Assembly (NCBI GenBank): GCA_046351215.1
Contig: JAXLYX010000011.1
Location: 124,001-188,000, forward strand
Length of the DNA stretch: 64,000 nucleotides
Direction: 5' to 3'
Source of the DNA: JAXLYX01 sp046351215
GTDB taxonomy: Bacteria; Myxococcota_A; Polyangia; Polyangiales; Houyiibacteriaceae
This document shows positions 1 to 9,198 of the stretch, one piece after another; position 1 is the first letter of the stretch, and every line of letters starts with the position of its first letter. The position numbers and the translations under genes are program-made. Below the pieces are notes generated by a model. That model was not told the DNA's origin. It made no database searches and saw only the letters and a program-made list of their open reading frames with translations.

Positions 1-1004
1 TCGGGCGCGCCGCCGTCGGGGGGCGGGAGGTCCGCCTGGAACGCGGCGAGCGCGGGCCGGAGCCGCTCCACCATGTAGCCCGAGACCGTGAACACGACGT
101 CCGTGCCGCGCTTGCCCACGTAGGCATCGGTGTTCCCGCCGCCGAGCTCGGCGCCGAGCGTGAGCACGACCTCCTCGTTCGTCGGCGTGCCTCCGTCCTC
201 GGCCGCCGCGTGGCGGATCGCGAGGGTGATCGTCGAGCGCGGCGCCGCGAGGCCGGTCTCCGCGACGGGCGCCGCGAAGTCCGAGGCCCGGAGACGCGAG
301 ACCGCCGAGACGATCCCGTCGACCTTCGAGGCGCTGAAGCGCTCGATCGGTCGCTCGCCCGCGGCCTGCACCCACTCGTCGCTGGCGTTGCGCTCGAAGC
401 GGAAGGTGCCCTGATCGCTGACGAAGGAGACGGCGCGCACGTCGCTCGCGTCCGTGTCGAGGATGGTCCGGTCGCGGAACTCGCGGACCTCCTTGTTGAA
501 CGCGTACTTGATCGAGCCGCGGACCGCGAGCACGTCGTTCGCGCCGTTCACGCGGATCATCGTGTTGCCGCCGCGGTAGGCGCCGATGCGCAGGTCGACG
601 AGCGCGTTGCCGCCCGCGCCCTTCGCCACGACGTGGATCGCGTGCAGGTCGTCGACCTCGAGCACGGCGTGGTTCGAGGTGTTCGTCGCCGCCACGGTGA
701 CGAACTCGAGCGTCGTGAGCTTCTCGAGCACGGCGTCGACCGCCGTCGCGTCGGCCGCGGCCTCGACGGGAGCGGCGACGCGGAAGACCGCGCCCTGCTT
801 CACGAGGCGGATCGCCGGCTGACCCGGCCGCGTGATCGAGACCTCGGCGATCGCGTCACGCGAGACGGTCGGGAGCGGGCTCCGCTCGGCCGCGGGGGCC
901 GTGTCGGTGTCCGCATCACGCTTCTTCAGGAGGAAGACGGTGCCGCCGAGGAGCGCCGCGAAGAGCGCCGCTGCGACAACCAATCGATTCTTCTGCCAGT
1001 CCAT
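1..1004 (-). CDS. DUF4340 domain protein of a Gld-type ABC system (3' end outside window)
   Basis: Partial gene: it starts at ATG 1004 and runs off the left edge without a stop. The protein opens MDWQKNRLVVAAALFAALLGG, a short cytoplasmic tail and one membrane anchor, followed by a long beta-rich periplasmic part with the repeated pattern seen in DUF4340 proteins (contains ADVTRP-like 'VSITRPGQPAIRLVKQG' near residue 55). DUF4340 proteins usually follow GldG-like genes in ABC-2 exporter operons; here the gap to the upstream GldG-like gene is 18 bp. Its biochemical role is unknown. It is probably an extracytoplasmic accessory of the exporter. Confidence 0.85.
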   Translation of the reverse strand, partial: MDWQKNRLVVAAALFAALLGGTVFLLKKRDADTDTAPAAERSPLPTVSRDAIAEVSITRPGQPAIRLVKQGAVFRVAAPVEAAADATAVDAVLEKLTTLEFVTVAATNTSNHAVLEVDDLHAIHVVAKGAGGNALVDLRIGAYRGGNTMIRVNGANDVLAVRGSIKYAFNKEVREFRDRTILDTDASDVRAVSFVSDQGTFRFERNASDEWVQAAGERPIERFSASKVDGIVSAVSRLRASDFAAPVAETGLAAPRSTITLAIRHAAAEDGGTPTNEEVVLTLGAELGGGNTDAYVGKRGTDVVFTVSGYMVERLRPALAAFQADLPPPDGGAP

Positions 1005-1022
1005 CGTCGGAGCTCCTCGTGA

Positions 1023-2717
1023 TCAGGCTGCGAGGCTTTCCTTCTTCCGCTGACGCGAGCGCCAGCGGAGGAGGCCGAAGACCGCGACCAAGACCGGAAT
1101 GCCCACCATGTTCGCGTTGCGGTAGCCCATCTTCTTGCGCTCCCAGGCCTCGAGCGCCTGGGTGCGGCGGGCGAGCGCGCGCTCGACGCCGGCGCGGTCC
1201 TGGCCTTCGGCGGCCGAGATCGCCTCGGTCTCGGCGAGCGTGACCGAGCTCGGCACGTCGAGCGCCGGATCGTCGACGTTCTTCGAGCGCACGGCGATGA
1301 GATCGGCGTCGTTCGCGAGCCAGTCGACGAGATTCAGCGGCAGCGCGAGCAGGGCCGCGAGCTGCTGCTCGGGGACCTGATCCGCCTGCGGCAGGAATTC
1401 GTCCCGTGCGAGCGCGCTGGTGCCGGCGACGAGGACGCGAACGTCACGCGCGGCCTGCGAAGGTCCGGCGGGAGCCGCTTGCCCCTCGCCCGACGCCTGC
1501 GAGGCGAAGGCGGAGGGCAGACGACCTTCGATCGCCACGATGAGCGGGAAGGGCCCGACCTGCGCGGTCGGCTGCCACTGCTGGACGTCGAGGTTGATCG
1601 ACTCGCCGGTCTGCGACCACGACTGATCCGACGAGGAGCCGACGACCTTCACGCGCGCGCCGCTCGGTGCCTGCGTCGTGCGGAGCGACGAGGTGAAGGG
1701 GAAGACCGCGTTCGGGATGTGCGAGATCGCCGGATGGTCCATCTGCGCATCGTCGAAGACGAGCACGGGCATCGGCGGGTACAGCACCACCGTGCGCATG
1801 CCCATCGGGCCCGGGCGCGGGATGCGCGTGCAGCGCGCGTCGAGCACGACGTCGCTGTTCAGGTGCACGCCCCAGCGCTCGATCAGGCGGTTCAGTCCCG
1901 AGTCGACCGGCTGGGCCGCCGGCGCGGCCTCGAGCGCGAGCTTGATGCCGCCGCCGAAGATGCCGAGCGAATGCCCTTCCATCACGAACTTGTCGATGTT
2001 CCGGAGCTCGGCCTCGGTGACCGCCGTCTCGGGGCCGACGATCAGGAGGGCGCGGAGGCTGCCGTCGATCGGCTGGTTCGCGTCGACGTCGACGAGCTCG
2101 TAGGTCGGAAGCGCGCGTCGGAGGGACGCGAGGCCCTGCGCGAGGCTCGGACCCTGATGGCCCGTGAGCACGCCGACCTTCAGCTTCTCGCCGGTCATGC
2201 GCTTCATGAGCATCGTGATCTCGTACTCGAGGCCCTCGTTGCCCGCGATGACGGGGATCGCCTGGGTCTCGCCGAGGTAGGTGATGGCGAGGCCGCGGTA
2301 GCCTTCGACCACGCTCACCGAGTCGTTCTGGACGACCTGCTGGCCGACCTTCTGCACGCCCGCGTCCTCGGCCTGCCGACGCTTCTCGTCGGTGTCCGGG
2401 TTCACGAAGCGCACTCGGATCTTGCCGTTCGACGCCGCCTGGTACTCCGAGAGGATGTCGCGGACGTAGCGCTCGGTCGCGTTGAACGGGGGCGGGAGGT
2501 TCTCGGAGAAGTAGGCCGTGATCTCCATCCGATCACGCAGGCTCGAGGCCACGTGACGGCTGCCGCGCGAGAGCGAGAACGCCTCGTTGCGGGTGAGGTC
2601 GAAGCGACCGAGCGGGAAGTTCGCCGCGATCACGTTGAGGACGACGAGGATGCCTCCCACGAGGAGGAGGAAGCCGATCGATTCGCTGGCCGCGCGGGTC
2701 TTCTGGTTCATCGCCAC
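1023..2717 (-). CDS. GldG-like ABC exporter auxiliary subunit
   Basis: 564 aa. One N-terminal membrane helix (about residues 15-36), a large soluble part that resembles the ABC-type 'uncharacterised transport system' / GldG family (DUF7088 plus an IFT52/GldG-like fold, with 'VGVLTGHQGPS' near residue 190 and 'LLIVGPETAVTEAE' near 230), and a C-terminal helix (about 535-553) before a basic tail. Proteins of this kind pair with GldA/GldF-type ATPase and permease; in Bacteroidetes they are tied to gliding and secretion, elsewhere the substrate is unknown. It sits 3 bp after the permease gene and 18 bp before the DUF4340 gene, so all four are one transcription unit. Confidence 0.85.
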   Translation of the reverse strand: MAMNQKTRAASESIGFLLLVGGILVVLNVIAANFPLGRFDLTRNEAFSLSRGSRHVASSLRDRMEITAYFSENLPPPFNATERYVRDILSEYQAASNGKIRVRFVNPDTDEKRRQAEDAGVQKVGQQVVQNDSVSVVEGYRGLAITYLGETQAIPVIAGNEGLEYEITMLMKRMTGEKLKVGVLTGHQGPSLAQGLASLRRALPTYELVDVDANQPIDGSLRALLIVGPETAVTEAELRNIDKFVMEGHSLGIFGGGIKLALEAAPAAQPVDSGLNRLIERWGVHLNSDVVLDARCTRIPRPGPMGMRTVVLYPPMPVLVFDDAQMDHPAISHIPNAVFPFTSSLRTTQAPSGARVKVVGSSSDQSWSQTGESINLDVQQWQPTAQVGPFPLIVAIEGRLPSAFASQASGEGQAAPAGPSQAARDVRVLVAGTSALARDEFLPQADQVPEQQLAALLALPLNLVDWLANDADLIAVRSKNVDDPALDVPSSVTLAETEAISAAEGQDRAGVERALARRTQALEAWERKKMGYRNANMVGIPVLVAVFGLLRWRSRQRKKESLAA

Positions 2718-2720
2718 GGC

Positions 2721-3437
2721 TCACCTCCACCGACGGCTCTCGAGCGCGCGGAAGGCCAGCGCGAGCGAGAAACCCGTGATCGAAACGAAGAAAACGACGT
2801 CGCGGAGGTCGATCACCCCGCGGGTCATGCTGTTCACGTGGTAGTCGAACGAGAGCCACTCGAGGACGGCGGCTGCCGACACGGGGAGGAGCTGCAGCAC
2901 CTTGTCGAGCAGGAAGAAGGTCGTCGTGATGGCGAGCGTGACGAAGAGAGCGACGAGCTGGTTGTCGGTCCAGCTCGAGACCATCAGGCCGATGGCGAGG
3001 AGGGCGGCTCCTTCGAGCAGGATGCCGAAGTAGCCGGCCGCCACGGGCCCGGGGTCCGGATTGCCGAGCTGCGAGATGCAGATCGGGTAGGGGAGCGTGA
3101 GCAGGAGCAGGACGCCGAAGAGCCCCAGCACGCCGAGGAACTTCCCGACCACGACCTCGGCGTCACGCACCGGCATCGTGATGAGGAGCTCGATGGTACC
3201 CGTGCGCTTCTCCTCGGCGAGCAGGCCCATCGTGAGGGCCGGCACCGCGAAGGTCAGGATCATCGAGAGGTAGGTGAACATCTCCCGAGCCGTCGCCCGA
3301 CCGAAGAGGAAGAAGGTCTTCCAGAAGAAGAACCCCAGGACGAACATGACCAGGGAGAGCACGATGTACGCCACCGGGCCGTTGAAGTAGCTGCGGAACT
3401 GGCGTCCCGCGATCGTCAACGTGTTGTGCATGATCAC
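2721..3437 (-). CDS. ABC-2 type permease (GldF-like)
   Basis: 238 aa integral membrane protein with about six hydrophobic helices. The typical ABC-2 permease motif 'LLAEEKRTGTIELLITMPV' lies at about residues 72-90, between helices 2 and 3. Its start overlaps the stop of the ATPase gene by 4 bp (ATGA), indicating translational coupling. It forms the membrane channel of the exporter with the adjacent ATPase. The substrate cannot be deduced from sequence. Confidence 0.9.
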   Translation of the reverse strand: MIMHNTLTIAGRQFRSYFNGPVAYIVLSLVMFVLGFFFWKTFFLFGRATAREMFTYLSMILTFAVPALTMGLLAEEKRTGTIELLITMPVRDAEVVVGKFLGVLGLFGVLLLLTLPYPICISQLGNPDPGPVAAGYFGILLEGAALLAIGLMVSSWTDNQLVALFVTLAITTTFFLLDKVLQLLPVSAAAVLEWLSFDYHVNSMTRGVIDLRDVVFFVSITGFSLALAFRALESRRWR

Positions 3438-4405
3438 TTCGCCTCCTTCGACGAGGCGTTGGTCGTGAGCTCGCGGAAGATCGCCTCGAGGTCGACGCCG
3501 CGCTTCTCGAGACCGAGCAGCTGGTAGCCGTTGTCGACGGCGCAGCGGAAGATCGGGGCGCGGAGGTCGTCGTCGCCCTTGGGCGTGATCTCGAGGACGA
3601 GCTCGCCTTCCGCGTCGCCCGCGTGCTCGCGCACGAGGCCGGCGCCGGCGATGGCCGCGAACTTCGCTCGAGCTTCGCTCGTCGAGCCGCTCGGCGCGGT
3701 GATCGTCGCCATGAAGGCCGCCTTGCCGGCACGCGCCGCGAGCTCCTCGGGCGTGTCGTTCGCGACGATGCGTCCGCCGGCGACGATGAGGACGCGCTTG
3801 CAGGCGACCTGCACCTCGGCGAGGTTGTGCGTCGAGAGGATGACCGTCCGCTCCTCGCCGATCTGCTTGATCAGGTCGCGGATGTCGGCCGCCTGGTTCG
3901 GGTCGAGGCCGCTCATCGGCTCGTCGAGGATCAGGACCGGCGGCTCGTGGATCAGCGCCTGGGCGAGGCCGACGCGCTGACGGTAGCCCTTCGAGAGCGC
4001 ACGGATCTCGCTGCCGCGCTTGTCCCCGAGGTTCGTCTCGTCGATCGCCTTCTTGACGTGCTTGCCGAGCTCGTTGCCCTTCAAGCCGCGCATCTTGCCC
4101 ATGAACTCGAGGTACTCGGTGACGAGCATCTCGGTGTAGAGCGGCGTGCTCTCGGGCAGGTAGCCGATCGCGCGGCGGACGCCGATGGGATCCTCCCAGA
4201 CGTCGCAGCCGCCGATCTTGGCCGTTCCGCTGGTCGGCGAGATGAAGCAGGTGAGGATCTTCATCGTGGTCGTCTTCCCTGCCCCGTTGGGGCCGAGGAA
4301 GCCGAGCACCTCACCTTTGTGCACCTCGAAACTCGCCCCCTTGAGGGCATGCACCGGACCGTACGACTTCGTCAGGTCCCGTGCCTCGATCATCACGTTG
4401 CTCAT
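3434..4405 (-). CDS. ABC transporter ATP-binding protein (GldA-like)
   Basis: 323 aa from ATG 4405 (MSNVMIEARDLTKSYG). A longer in-frame start at 4546 would add 47 residues that look like non-coding translation, so I reject it. Walker A is GPNGAGKTT, the signature is LSKGYRQR, Walker B is LILDEPMSGLDP and the H-loop is STHNL. A C-terminal extension of about 90 residues matches the DUF4162-type tail of ABC-2 exporter ATPases. First gene of the four-gene exporter operon; it energises the GldF-like permease. Confidence 0.92.
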   Translation of the reverse strand: MSNVMIEARDLTKSYGPVHALKGASFEVHKGEVLGFLGPNGAGKTTTMKILTCFISPTSGTAKIGGCDVWEDPIGVRRAIGYLPESTPLYTEMLVTEYLEFMGKMRGLKGNELGKHVKKAIDETNLGDKRGSEIRALSKGYRQRVGLAQALIHEPPVLILDEPMSGLDPNQAADIRDLIKQIGEERTVILSTHNLAEVQVACKRVLIVAGGRIVANDTPEELAARAGKAAFMATITAPSGSTSEARAKFAAIAGAGLVREHAGDAEGELVLEITPKGDDDLRAPIFRCAVDNGYQLLGLEKRGVDLEAIFRELTTNASSKEAK

Positions 4406-4656
4406 CGATGGAAGCCTCGCGTGCGAGCCGTGGCTCGATTCGGGGGGCGCATCCTGTGCTGCCGCCCGGCGCCGAGTCAAGAACACCCCCTGCAAATTCG
4501 CGGGGTTGCCCCAATCCGGCGCGGAAGGAACGCCCGGGGGAGCCACTTATTCCAGGGGGCGCGCGGCGGCCCGGGACCCTCGCCTGTCGGGAACGTGAAC
4601 TTCGTGCACGGCTCCGATAGACTTTCGGAGCTCCCCTTTTTGCCCGGGAAATCCGA
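4406..4656. other. Divergent intergenic region
   Basis: 251 bp between the exporter operon (leftward) and the Cys-rich lipoprotein (rightward). A 6-bp stem CTCCGA/TCGGAG with a 7-nt loop lies at 4612-4630 and is followed by a T5 run at about 4637-4641, just ahead of the lipoprotein start. It could be an attenuator or an incidental hairpin. No convincing promoter was recognised. Confidence 0.4.
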
Positions 4657-5757
4657 ATGCTTCGCCGTCCGCTCGTCCCGACCCTCCTTCTGCTCCCCCT
4701 CCTGGTGGCCGTTTCGGCCTGTGGCGTCTCCGAGCTCCCGATCGACCGGACGGTGCATCCCCTCGATGGCGGTGCCCGGGACGGGGGTGGGGGCGACGGT
4801 GCGATCCCGGACGGCGGCACCGGCGACGGTGGTCGGTTCGACGGCGGGTCGTTCGATGCGGGCTCCGATGGCGGTGCGTCCGATGGCGGGGCGTCCGATG
4901 GAGGCATGACCGGCTGCCTCGGCCCGAGCGATTGCGACGACGGCCTGCCGTGCAACGGCGTCGAGACCTGCAGCGGCGGGATGTGCCACGCGGGGACGCC
5001 CGTGAGCTGTCCCAGCGACGCGATCGCCTGCACCGCCGAGTCCTGCGACGACGCGACCGGGCTCTGCGTCTCCACCCCGGACTCGACCCTCTGCGGGACG
5101 GCCGAGATCTGCGATCCCGCCGTCGGCTGCAAGGCGAAGCCCTGTGCCACCGACGCCACCTGCGACGACGGCCTCTTCTGCGACGGAATCGAGCGATGCG
5201 TCTCCGGCGCCTGCGAGCCCGCGACTCCGGTCGTCTGCGACGACGGCCTCGACTGCACCGTCGACGGTTGCGACGAGATGGCGGATCGCTGCACCTACCG
5301 CCCGAACGACGCCTTCTGCAACGACGGCCTCTACTGCGACGGCGCCGAGGTCTGCGATCCCTCGGCCGGATGCCTGAGCACGATGGTGCCGACCTGCGAC
5401 GACGGGAACGCATGCACCGTGGACTCCTGCAGCGATGCGGCCGGCATGTGCGTGACGGAGATCCGGGACCGCGACTCCGATGGATACTCCGACGGGACCT
5501 GCGGCGGCGACGATTGCAACGACACGAACGCGGGCGTGAATCCGGGGGCCTCCGAGGCTTGCCTCGACTTCGTCGACAACGACTGCGACGGCCAGGTCGA
5601 TTGCGTCGATCCGGACTGCCGGGGGGTCGGGCTCTGCGCCCTCTGCCGCCCGCGCGAGATCGCTTGCTTCCGGTTCCGGATCGCGCTCGACACGGACTGC
5701 GACGGACTGCCGGGCTGCAGGGATCCGGATTGCGCCGGAGCCGCCGGCTGCCGCTGA
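4657..5757 (+). CDS. Cysteine-rich lipoprotein with MopE-like repeats
   Basis: 366 aa. Lipoprotein signal peptide with lipobox VSAC (Cys22), then a low-complexity Gly/Asp linker (about residues 35-88), then repeats of the form CDDGxxCxGxExC from about residue 90 to 265. Near the C-terminus 'DRDSDGYSDG' and 'DFVDNDCDGQVDC' are the Asp/Asn-rich calcium-loop-like motif of MopE-type 'putative metal-binding' repeats. Such proteins are abundant on myxobacterial surfaces and probably bind metal and fold through disulphides. The exact function is unknown. Stands alone between a divergent and a convergent operon. Confidence 0.8.
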   Translation: MLRRPLVPTLLLLPLLVAVSACGVSELPIDRTVHPLDGGARDGGGGDGAIPDGGTGDGGRFDGGSFDAGSDGGASDGGASDGGMTGCLGPSDCDDGLPCNGVETCSGGMCHAGTPVSCPSDAIACTAESCDDATGLCVSTPDSTLCGTAEICDPAVGCKAKPCATDATCDDGLFCDGIERCVSGACEPATPVVCDDGLDCTVDGCDEMADRCTYRPNDAFCNDGLYCDGAEVCDPSAGCLSTMVPTCDDGNACTVDSCSDAAGMCVTEIRDRDSDGYSDGTCGGDDCNDTNAGVNPGASEACLDFVDNDCDGQVDCVDPDCRGVGLCALCRPREIACFRFRIALDTDCDGLPGCRDPDCAGAAGCR

Positions 5758-5779
5758 GCGCGCTTCGCGAGCGGAGGGC

Positions 5780-6421
5780 TCAGCTCGCGCGGAGCACCAC
5801 CACGGCGGCGCCCACCCCGGCGTCGCCCGCCGGCTCCGTGAGCAGCGTCGCGAGGACCGAGGGTGGCGCCTCGGGGTCCTGACGGAGCACGGAGGCGACG
5901 CGGGCGACAGCCTGCGTCGAGAACGCGCTCACGCTCCCGGCGAAGACGAGATCGGAGGGCTCGAGCGAGAACGTGGTCTCGAAGATCGGTCCCGCGAGCA
6001 GCCCCGTCTCGGGCTCGTCGGCCGGGGTGAGCCGCTCCGAGGTCGAGCGGCGGGTCACGTAGGCCCGGCACGGCCCGGCCGAGGCGACCGCGAGCTCGCC
6101 GCCGTCGAAGACCACCGCGACGAAGGCGACGTCCGGGACGTCGCGCTCGATGAGGCCCTGCGCACGCACGAGGAGCGTCTCCTTGGCGGAGCCGAGGGCT
6201 TTCCGCAGCCGGTCGCGGCCGCGCGCGGGTCCGGCCTTCGAGAGCCCTTCCGCGAAGCCGTCGACGAGCGCGCCCGTCGCGAAGGCGTGCGTGCGGGGTA
6301 GGCCCATGCCCTGGGCCACGACGAAGGTGCGTCCCCCGTCGAAGCGCCCCACCGCATGCCGCGCGAGCTCGTAGCCGCGGAGCTTCGCGAGGGAGACGTC
6401 GGAGTGCGCTTCGATCCGCAT
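5780..6421 (-). CDS. PP2C-like protein lacking metal-binding residues (possible pseudophosphatase)
   Basis: 213 aa from ATG 6421. The fold pattern is PP2C-like: an N-terminal strand leading to 'FVVAQGMGLPRTHAFATGAL' where active enzymes have DGxGG, then 'AVVFDGGELAVASAGPCRAYV' where active enzymes have the GDSRaY motif, then 'RLTPADE'. Both Asp positions that hold the metal pair are changed (DG to QG, GDS to GPC). It is probably catalytically dead and may act as a binding or sensing domain. Last gene of the ABC operon, 17 bp after the permease. The family call is inference from motif spacing. Confidence 0.55.
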   Translation of the reverse strand: MRIEAHSDVSLAKLRGYELARHAVGRFDGGRTFVVAQGMGLPRTHAFATGALVDGFAEGLSKAGPARGRDRLRKALGSAKETLLVRAQGLIERDVPDVAFVAVVFDGGELAVASAGPCRAYVTRRSTSERLTPADEPETGLLAGPIFETTFSLEPSDLVFAGSVSAFSTQAVARVASVLRQDPEAPPSVLATLLTEPAGDAGVGAAVVVLRAS

Positions 6422-6438
6422 GTCGGCTCGCGGCGGCT

Positions 6439-7227
6439 TCAGGACTTCGAGAAGCGGTATTCGCTGACCTGGACGACGGCGGCCGCGATGCCGACCGCGG
6501 CCACGGTCGCGACGGCGAGCAGCCCGCCGGAGGCCGCGAGCGGGATCGTGGGGACGGAGGTCGCCATCATCCCTCCGCGCTCGAGGCCCGCGACCTCGGT
6601 CGCGTGGTGGTTCAGCGAGATCAGCCGGAACGCGAGCGGGAGCGCCGAGCCGACGTATTCGATCGCGCCGAGGTGGACGATCGCGACGATGCCACCGGCG
6701 TCGGGCGCGGCCGCGCCCCAGAAGAGGCAGATGCCGCCGTAGGCCGACGAGAGCAGGAGCAGGGAGAGCAGGGACCGCCCGAAGAGGGGCGCCGTGCTCC
6801 CGAGGGCCGACGGCGTGGTCGCGAAGCAGCCGAGCCAGAGCACGGCCAGGCCGGCCGCGAGCAGGCCCGCCGTGAGCGCCGTCGAGGCGAGGTACTTCCC
6901 GAAGGTGATCGCGAACCGACCCGTGGGCCGCCCGGCGAGGAAGGGGAACGTGCGCCCCTCGACCTCCTCGGCGATCGAGCCCGAGTGGAAGAGGAAGGGC
7001 ACGAGGAAGACGAGGAACGAGAAGAAGCCGGTCGCGAGGCCCTTCTCGAACGTCTCCTCGGCCGCCGTGCCGTCGCCGAGGTAGCGGGCGGCGAGGGTGC
7101 CGCCGACGACGAGGGCGACGCCGACGAGCGCGAGGCGGAGCTTCTTGCTCCGGAGCGTCCGCAGCATCGAGAGCCGCGCGACCGCCGCGAGCGAGCTCGC
7201 GAACGAGGGAACCGCGAGCGTCGTCAT
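6439..7227 (-). CDS. ABC-2 type permease
   Basis: 262 aa from ATG 7227, overlapping the ATPase stop by 4 bp. Roughly six hydrophobic segments. The motif 'SIAEEVEGRTFPFLAGRPTGR' after helix 2 corresponds to the E-K/G-R-T-F conserved loop of ABC-2 permeases. Together with the permease at 8258-9112 and the ATPase between them it would form a heterodimeric exporter of unknown substrate. Confidence 0.85.
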   Translation of the reverse strand: MTTLAVPSFASSLAAVARLSMLRTLRSKKLRLALVGVALVVGGTLAARYLGDGTAAEETFEKGLATGFFSFLVFLVPFLFHSGSIAEEVEGRTFPFLAGRPTGRFAITFGKYLASTALTAGLLAAGLAVLWLGCFATTPSALGSTAPLFGRSLLSLLLLSSAYGGICLFWGAAAPDAGGIVAIVHLGAIEYVGSALPLAFRLISLNHHATEVAGLERGGMMATSVPTIPLAASGGLLAVATVAAVGIAAAVVQVSEYRFSKS

Positions 7228-8261
7228 CGGGGGCCTCCGTCGGTCGTCTTCGAGGCATCGGGCCGGGAGGCGAGCGCGCGCGCCCGGCCGACCTGCGCGT
7301 CCGAGCCGGTGCCGGCCCCGTGGGAGCCGCGCTCGACGAGGTAGTGGAAGAGCGCTTCCAGCGTGGCGTCCGGGCTCGTGATCGAGCCGAGGCGGAAGCC
7401 CCCCTCGAGGAGCGCCTCGCCGACGCGCGCGTACGTGCGGTCCGGATCGTTCGTCAGCACCTCGACGGCCCCGTCGGCCGGGAACGTCACACCGACCACG
7501 CCCTCGAGATCGACGAGATGCTTCGCGAGCTCGCGCGGCCGATCGCATTCGACGCGGACGTGGTGCGGATGCTCCTCGAGCATCGAGCGGATCTCGTGCA
7601 CCTCGCCCTGCGCGACCAGCTGACCGCGGGCGATGAGGAGCACGCGGTCCGTGAGCGATTCGACCTCGTGCAGGACGTGCGTCGAGAAGATCACCACGGC
7701 GCCGGCCTCGGCGCGCTTCTTCACCTGCTCGAGGATGACGGCGCGCGAGGTGGGATCCGTGCCCGTGAGCGGCTCGTCGAGCAGGAGAACGTCGGGGTCG
7801 TGCACGACGCTCTGCGCGAGCTTCGCCCGCTGGCGCATGCCTCGGCTGTAGCCGCCGATGCGGCGGTCCATCGCTTTCGCGAGACCGAAGGACTCGAGCG
7901 CGACGGCCGCGCGATCCTTCGCCTCGCGTCGCCCGTAGCCCGAGAGCTCGGCCATCGACGTGACGAATTCGTGCGCCGTGAGGTCGTCGTACATCGCGTC
8001 GGCTTCCGGGCAGAGGCCGACGCGCCGGAGCGCGCGAGGGTTGCCGAAGGGCTTCTCGCCGCAGACGCTGACCTCGCCGAGGCTCGGCCGGAGCTGTCCG
8101 GCGACGAGGCCGAGGAACGAGCTCTTCCCGGAGCCGTTGGGACCGAGCAGGCCCCAGACGCCGGGCTCGAGATGGAGGGACACGTCCTGGAGGGCGGTCA
8201 CCTTCCCGTACCATTTCGTGAGCCGGACGGTGCGGACGAAGGCGGAGCTCGAGTCGCTCAT
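7224..8261 (-). CDS. ABC transporter ATP-binding protein
   Basis: 345 aa from ATG 8261. Walker A GPNGSGKSS, signature YSRGMRQR, Walker B LLLDEPLTGTDP, switch STHVLHE. The C-terminal 110 residues are an ABC-2 ATPase accessory region ending in a basic, low-complexity tail. It overlaps both flanking permease genes by 4 bp, so the three are translationally coupled. Confidence 0.92.
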   Translation of the reverse strand: MSDSSSAFVRTVRLTKWYGKVTALQDVSLHLEPGVWGLLGPNGSGKSSFLGLVAGQLRPSLGEVSVCGEKPFGNPRALRRVGLCPEADAMYDDLTAHEFVTSMAELSGYGRREAKDRAAVALESFGLAKAMDRRIGGYSRGMRQRAKLAQSVVHDPDVLLLDEPLTGTDPTSRAVILEQVKKRAEAGAVVIFSTHVLHEVESLTDRVLLIARGQLVAQGEVHEIRSMLEEHPHHVRVECDRPRELAKHLVDLEGVVGVTFPADGAVEVLTNDPDRTYARVGEALLEGGFRLGSITSPDATLEALFHYLVERGSHGAGTGSDAQVGRARALASRPDASKTTDGGPR

Positions 8262-9112
8262 GCGATCACCTCCGCGCGCGTCAGCCGGTGGTAGGCGAAC
8301 GTCGTCGAGAGCACGGTGAAGATGCCGAGCATCGGGAGCGCGTGGGCCCAGCTGAGATCGCCGGGCTCCGGCTGCTTGAAGAGCGCGTCGTTGACGACCT
8401 CGAGCAGCGCGGGGATGGACGCGAGCTGGAGCCAGGGCACGTGGCCGATCTGGAAGACCAGGACCGACACGACGTAGGGCACGAGGAAGAGCAGGATCCA
8501 GGCGCTGGCGGTGAGCGCGCGGCTCTTGCCCACCGAGGAGACGCCGACCGACGCCGTCCCCATCACGACGGCCACCAGCACGCACTCGATCAGCGCGGGC
8601 AGCACGAGGCCGAGACGCTCGGCGAGCAGCTCCCTGCCGCCGAGCGCCACGAGCGCCGCCGAGAGCAGGAGCGCCGGCACGAGCACGAGCGCGAAGGCGA
8701 CGAGCGCGACCGCTCCCATGCGGCCCGCCAGGTACTGCGACGGGGTGACGGGCTTCGCGAAGTAGAACTGGAACGCCCGCTGGGCGAGGTCTTCCGCGAT
8801 GGAGGACGCGCCCGCGCCGATCGTCGCCGGGAAGACGAAGACCCAGACCTGGATCATCATCAGGCTCTTGAGGAGCTTCGGGGCGTCGAGGAAGGTCTCG
8901 ACCGGCGCCCCCTGCGCCCGGGCGGTCAACGTGGTCACCACGGAGATCAGCACGAATCCCGCCGCCGGCAGGATCCCGAGGAAGACCGCGAGCTTCACGA
9001 GGAGCGAGCCCCACGCGCGCACGAGCCCGTAGCGGAGGAGCACACGGACGTTGTTCGTCGGCGGCATCCGCTCGCCTTCGTACGGCCGGTAGCCGAGGTC
9101 CCGGATCGTCAT
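8258..9112 (-). CDS. ABC-2 type permease
   Basis: 284 aa, first gene of the operon. It starts 'MTIRDLGYRPYEGERMPP', an N-terminus common in ABC-2 permeases of this class, followed by a helix at about residues 36-56 and five further hydrophobic segments. The conserved stretch 'SSIAEDLAQRAFQFYFAKPVT' matches the cytosolic loop motif of the family. Membrane partner of the downstream ATPase. Confidence 0.87.
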   Translation of the reverse strand: MTIRDLGYRPYEGERMPPTNNVRVLLRYGLVRAWGSLLVKLAVFLGILPAAGFVLISVVTTLTARAQGAPVETFLDAPKLLKSLMMIQVWVFVFPATIGAGASSIAEDLAQRAFQFYFAKPVTPSQYLAGRMGAVALVAFALVLVPALLLSAALVALGGRELLAERLGLVLPALIECVLVAVVMGTASVGVSSVGKSRALTASAWILLFLVPYVVSVLVFQIGHVPWLQLASIPALLEVVNDALFKQPEPGDLSWAHALPMLGIFTVLSTTFAYHRLTRAEVIA

Positions 9113-9150
9113 CGCGCGGCAGGCTACTCGACCCCCCGGGGGGGAGCAAC

Positions 9151-9176
9151 GTCGGTCCGGGACGGAGCGGACCGAC
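9151..9176. promoter_or_regulatory. Perfect 8-bp inverted repeat in divergent intergenic region
   Basis: GTCGGTCC (9151-9158) and GGACCGAC (9169-9176) form a perfect inverted repeat with a 10-bp spacer. It lies midway between the divergent starts at 9112 and 9199. A separate CCCCCCGGGGGG palindrome lies at about 9133-9144. Position and symmetry fit a shared operator or a leader hairpin; no regulator is identified. Confidence 0.45.
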
Positions 9177-9198
9177 AGGACGCCCGGTTCTCGCTACC

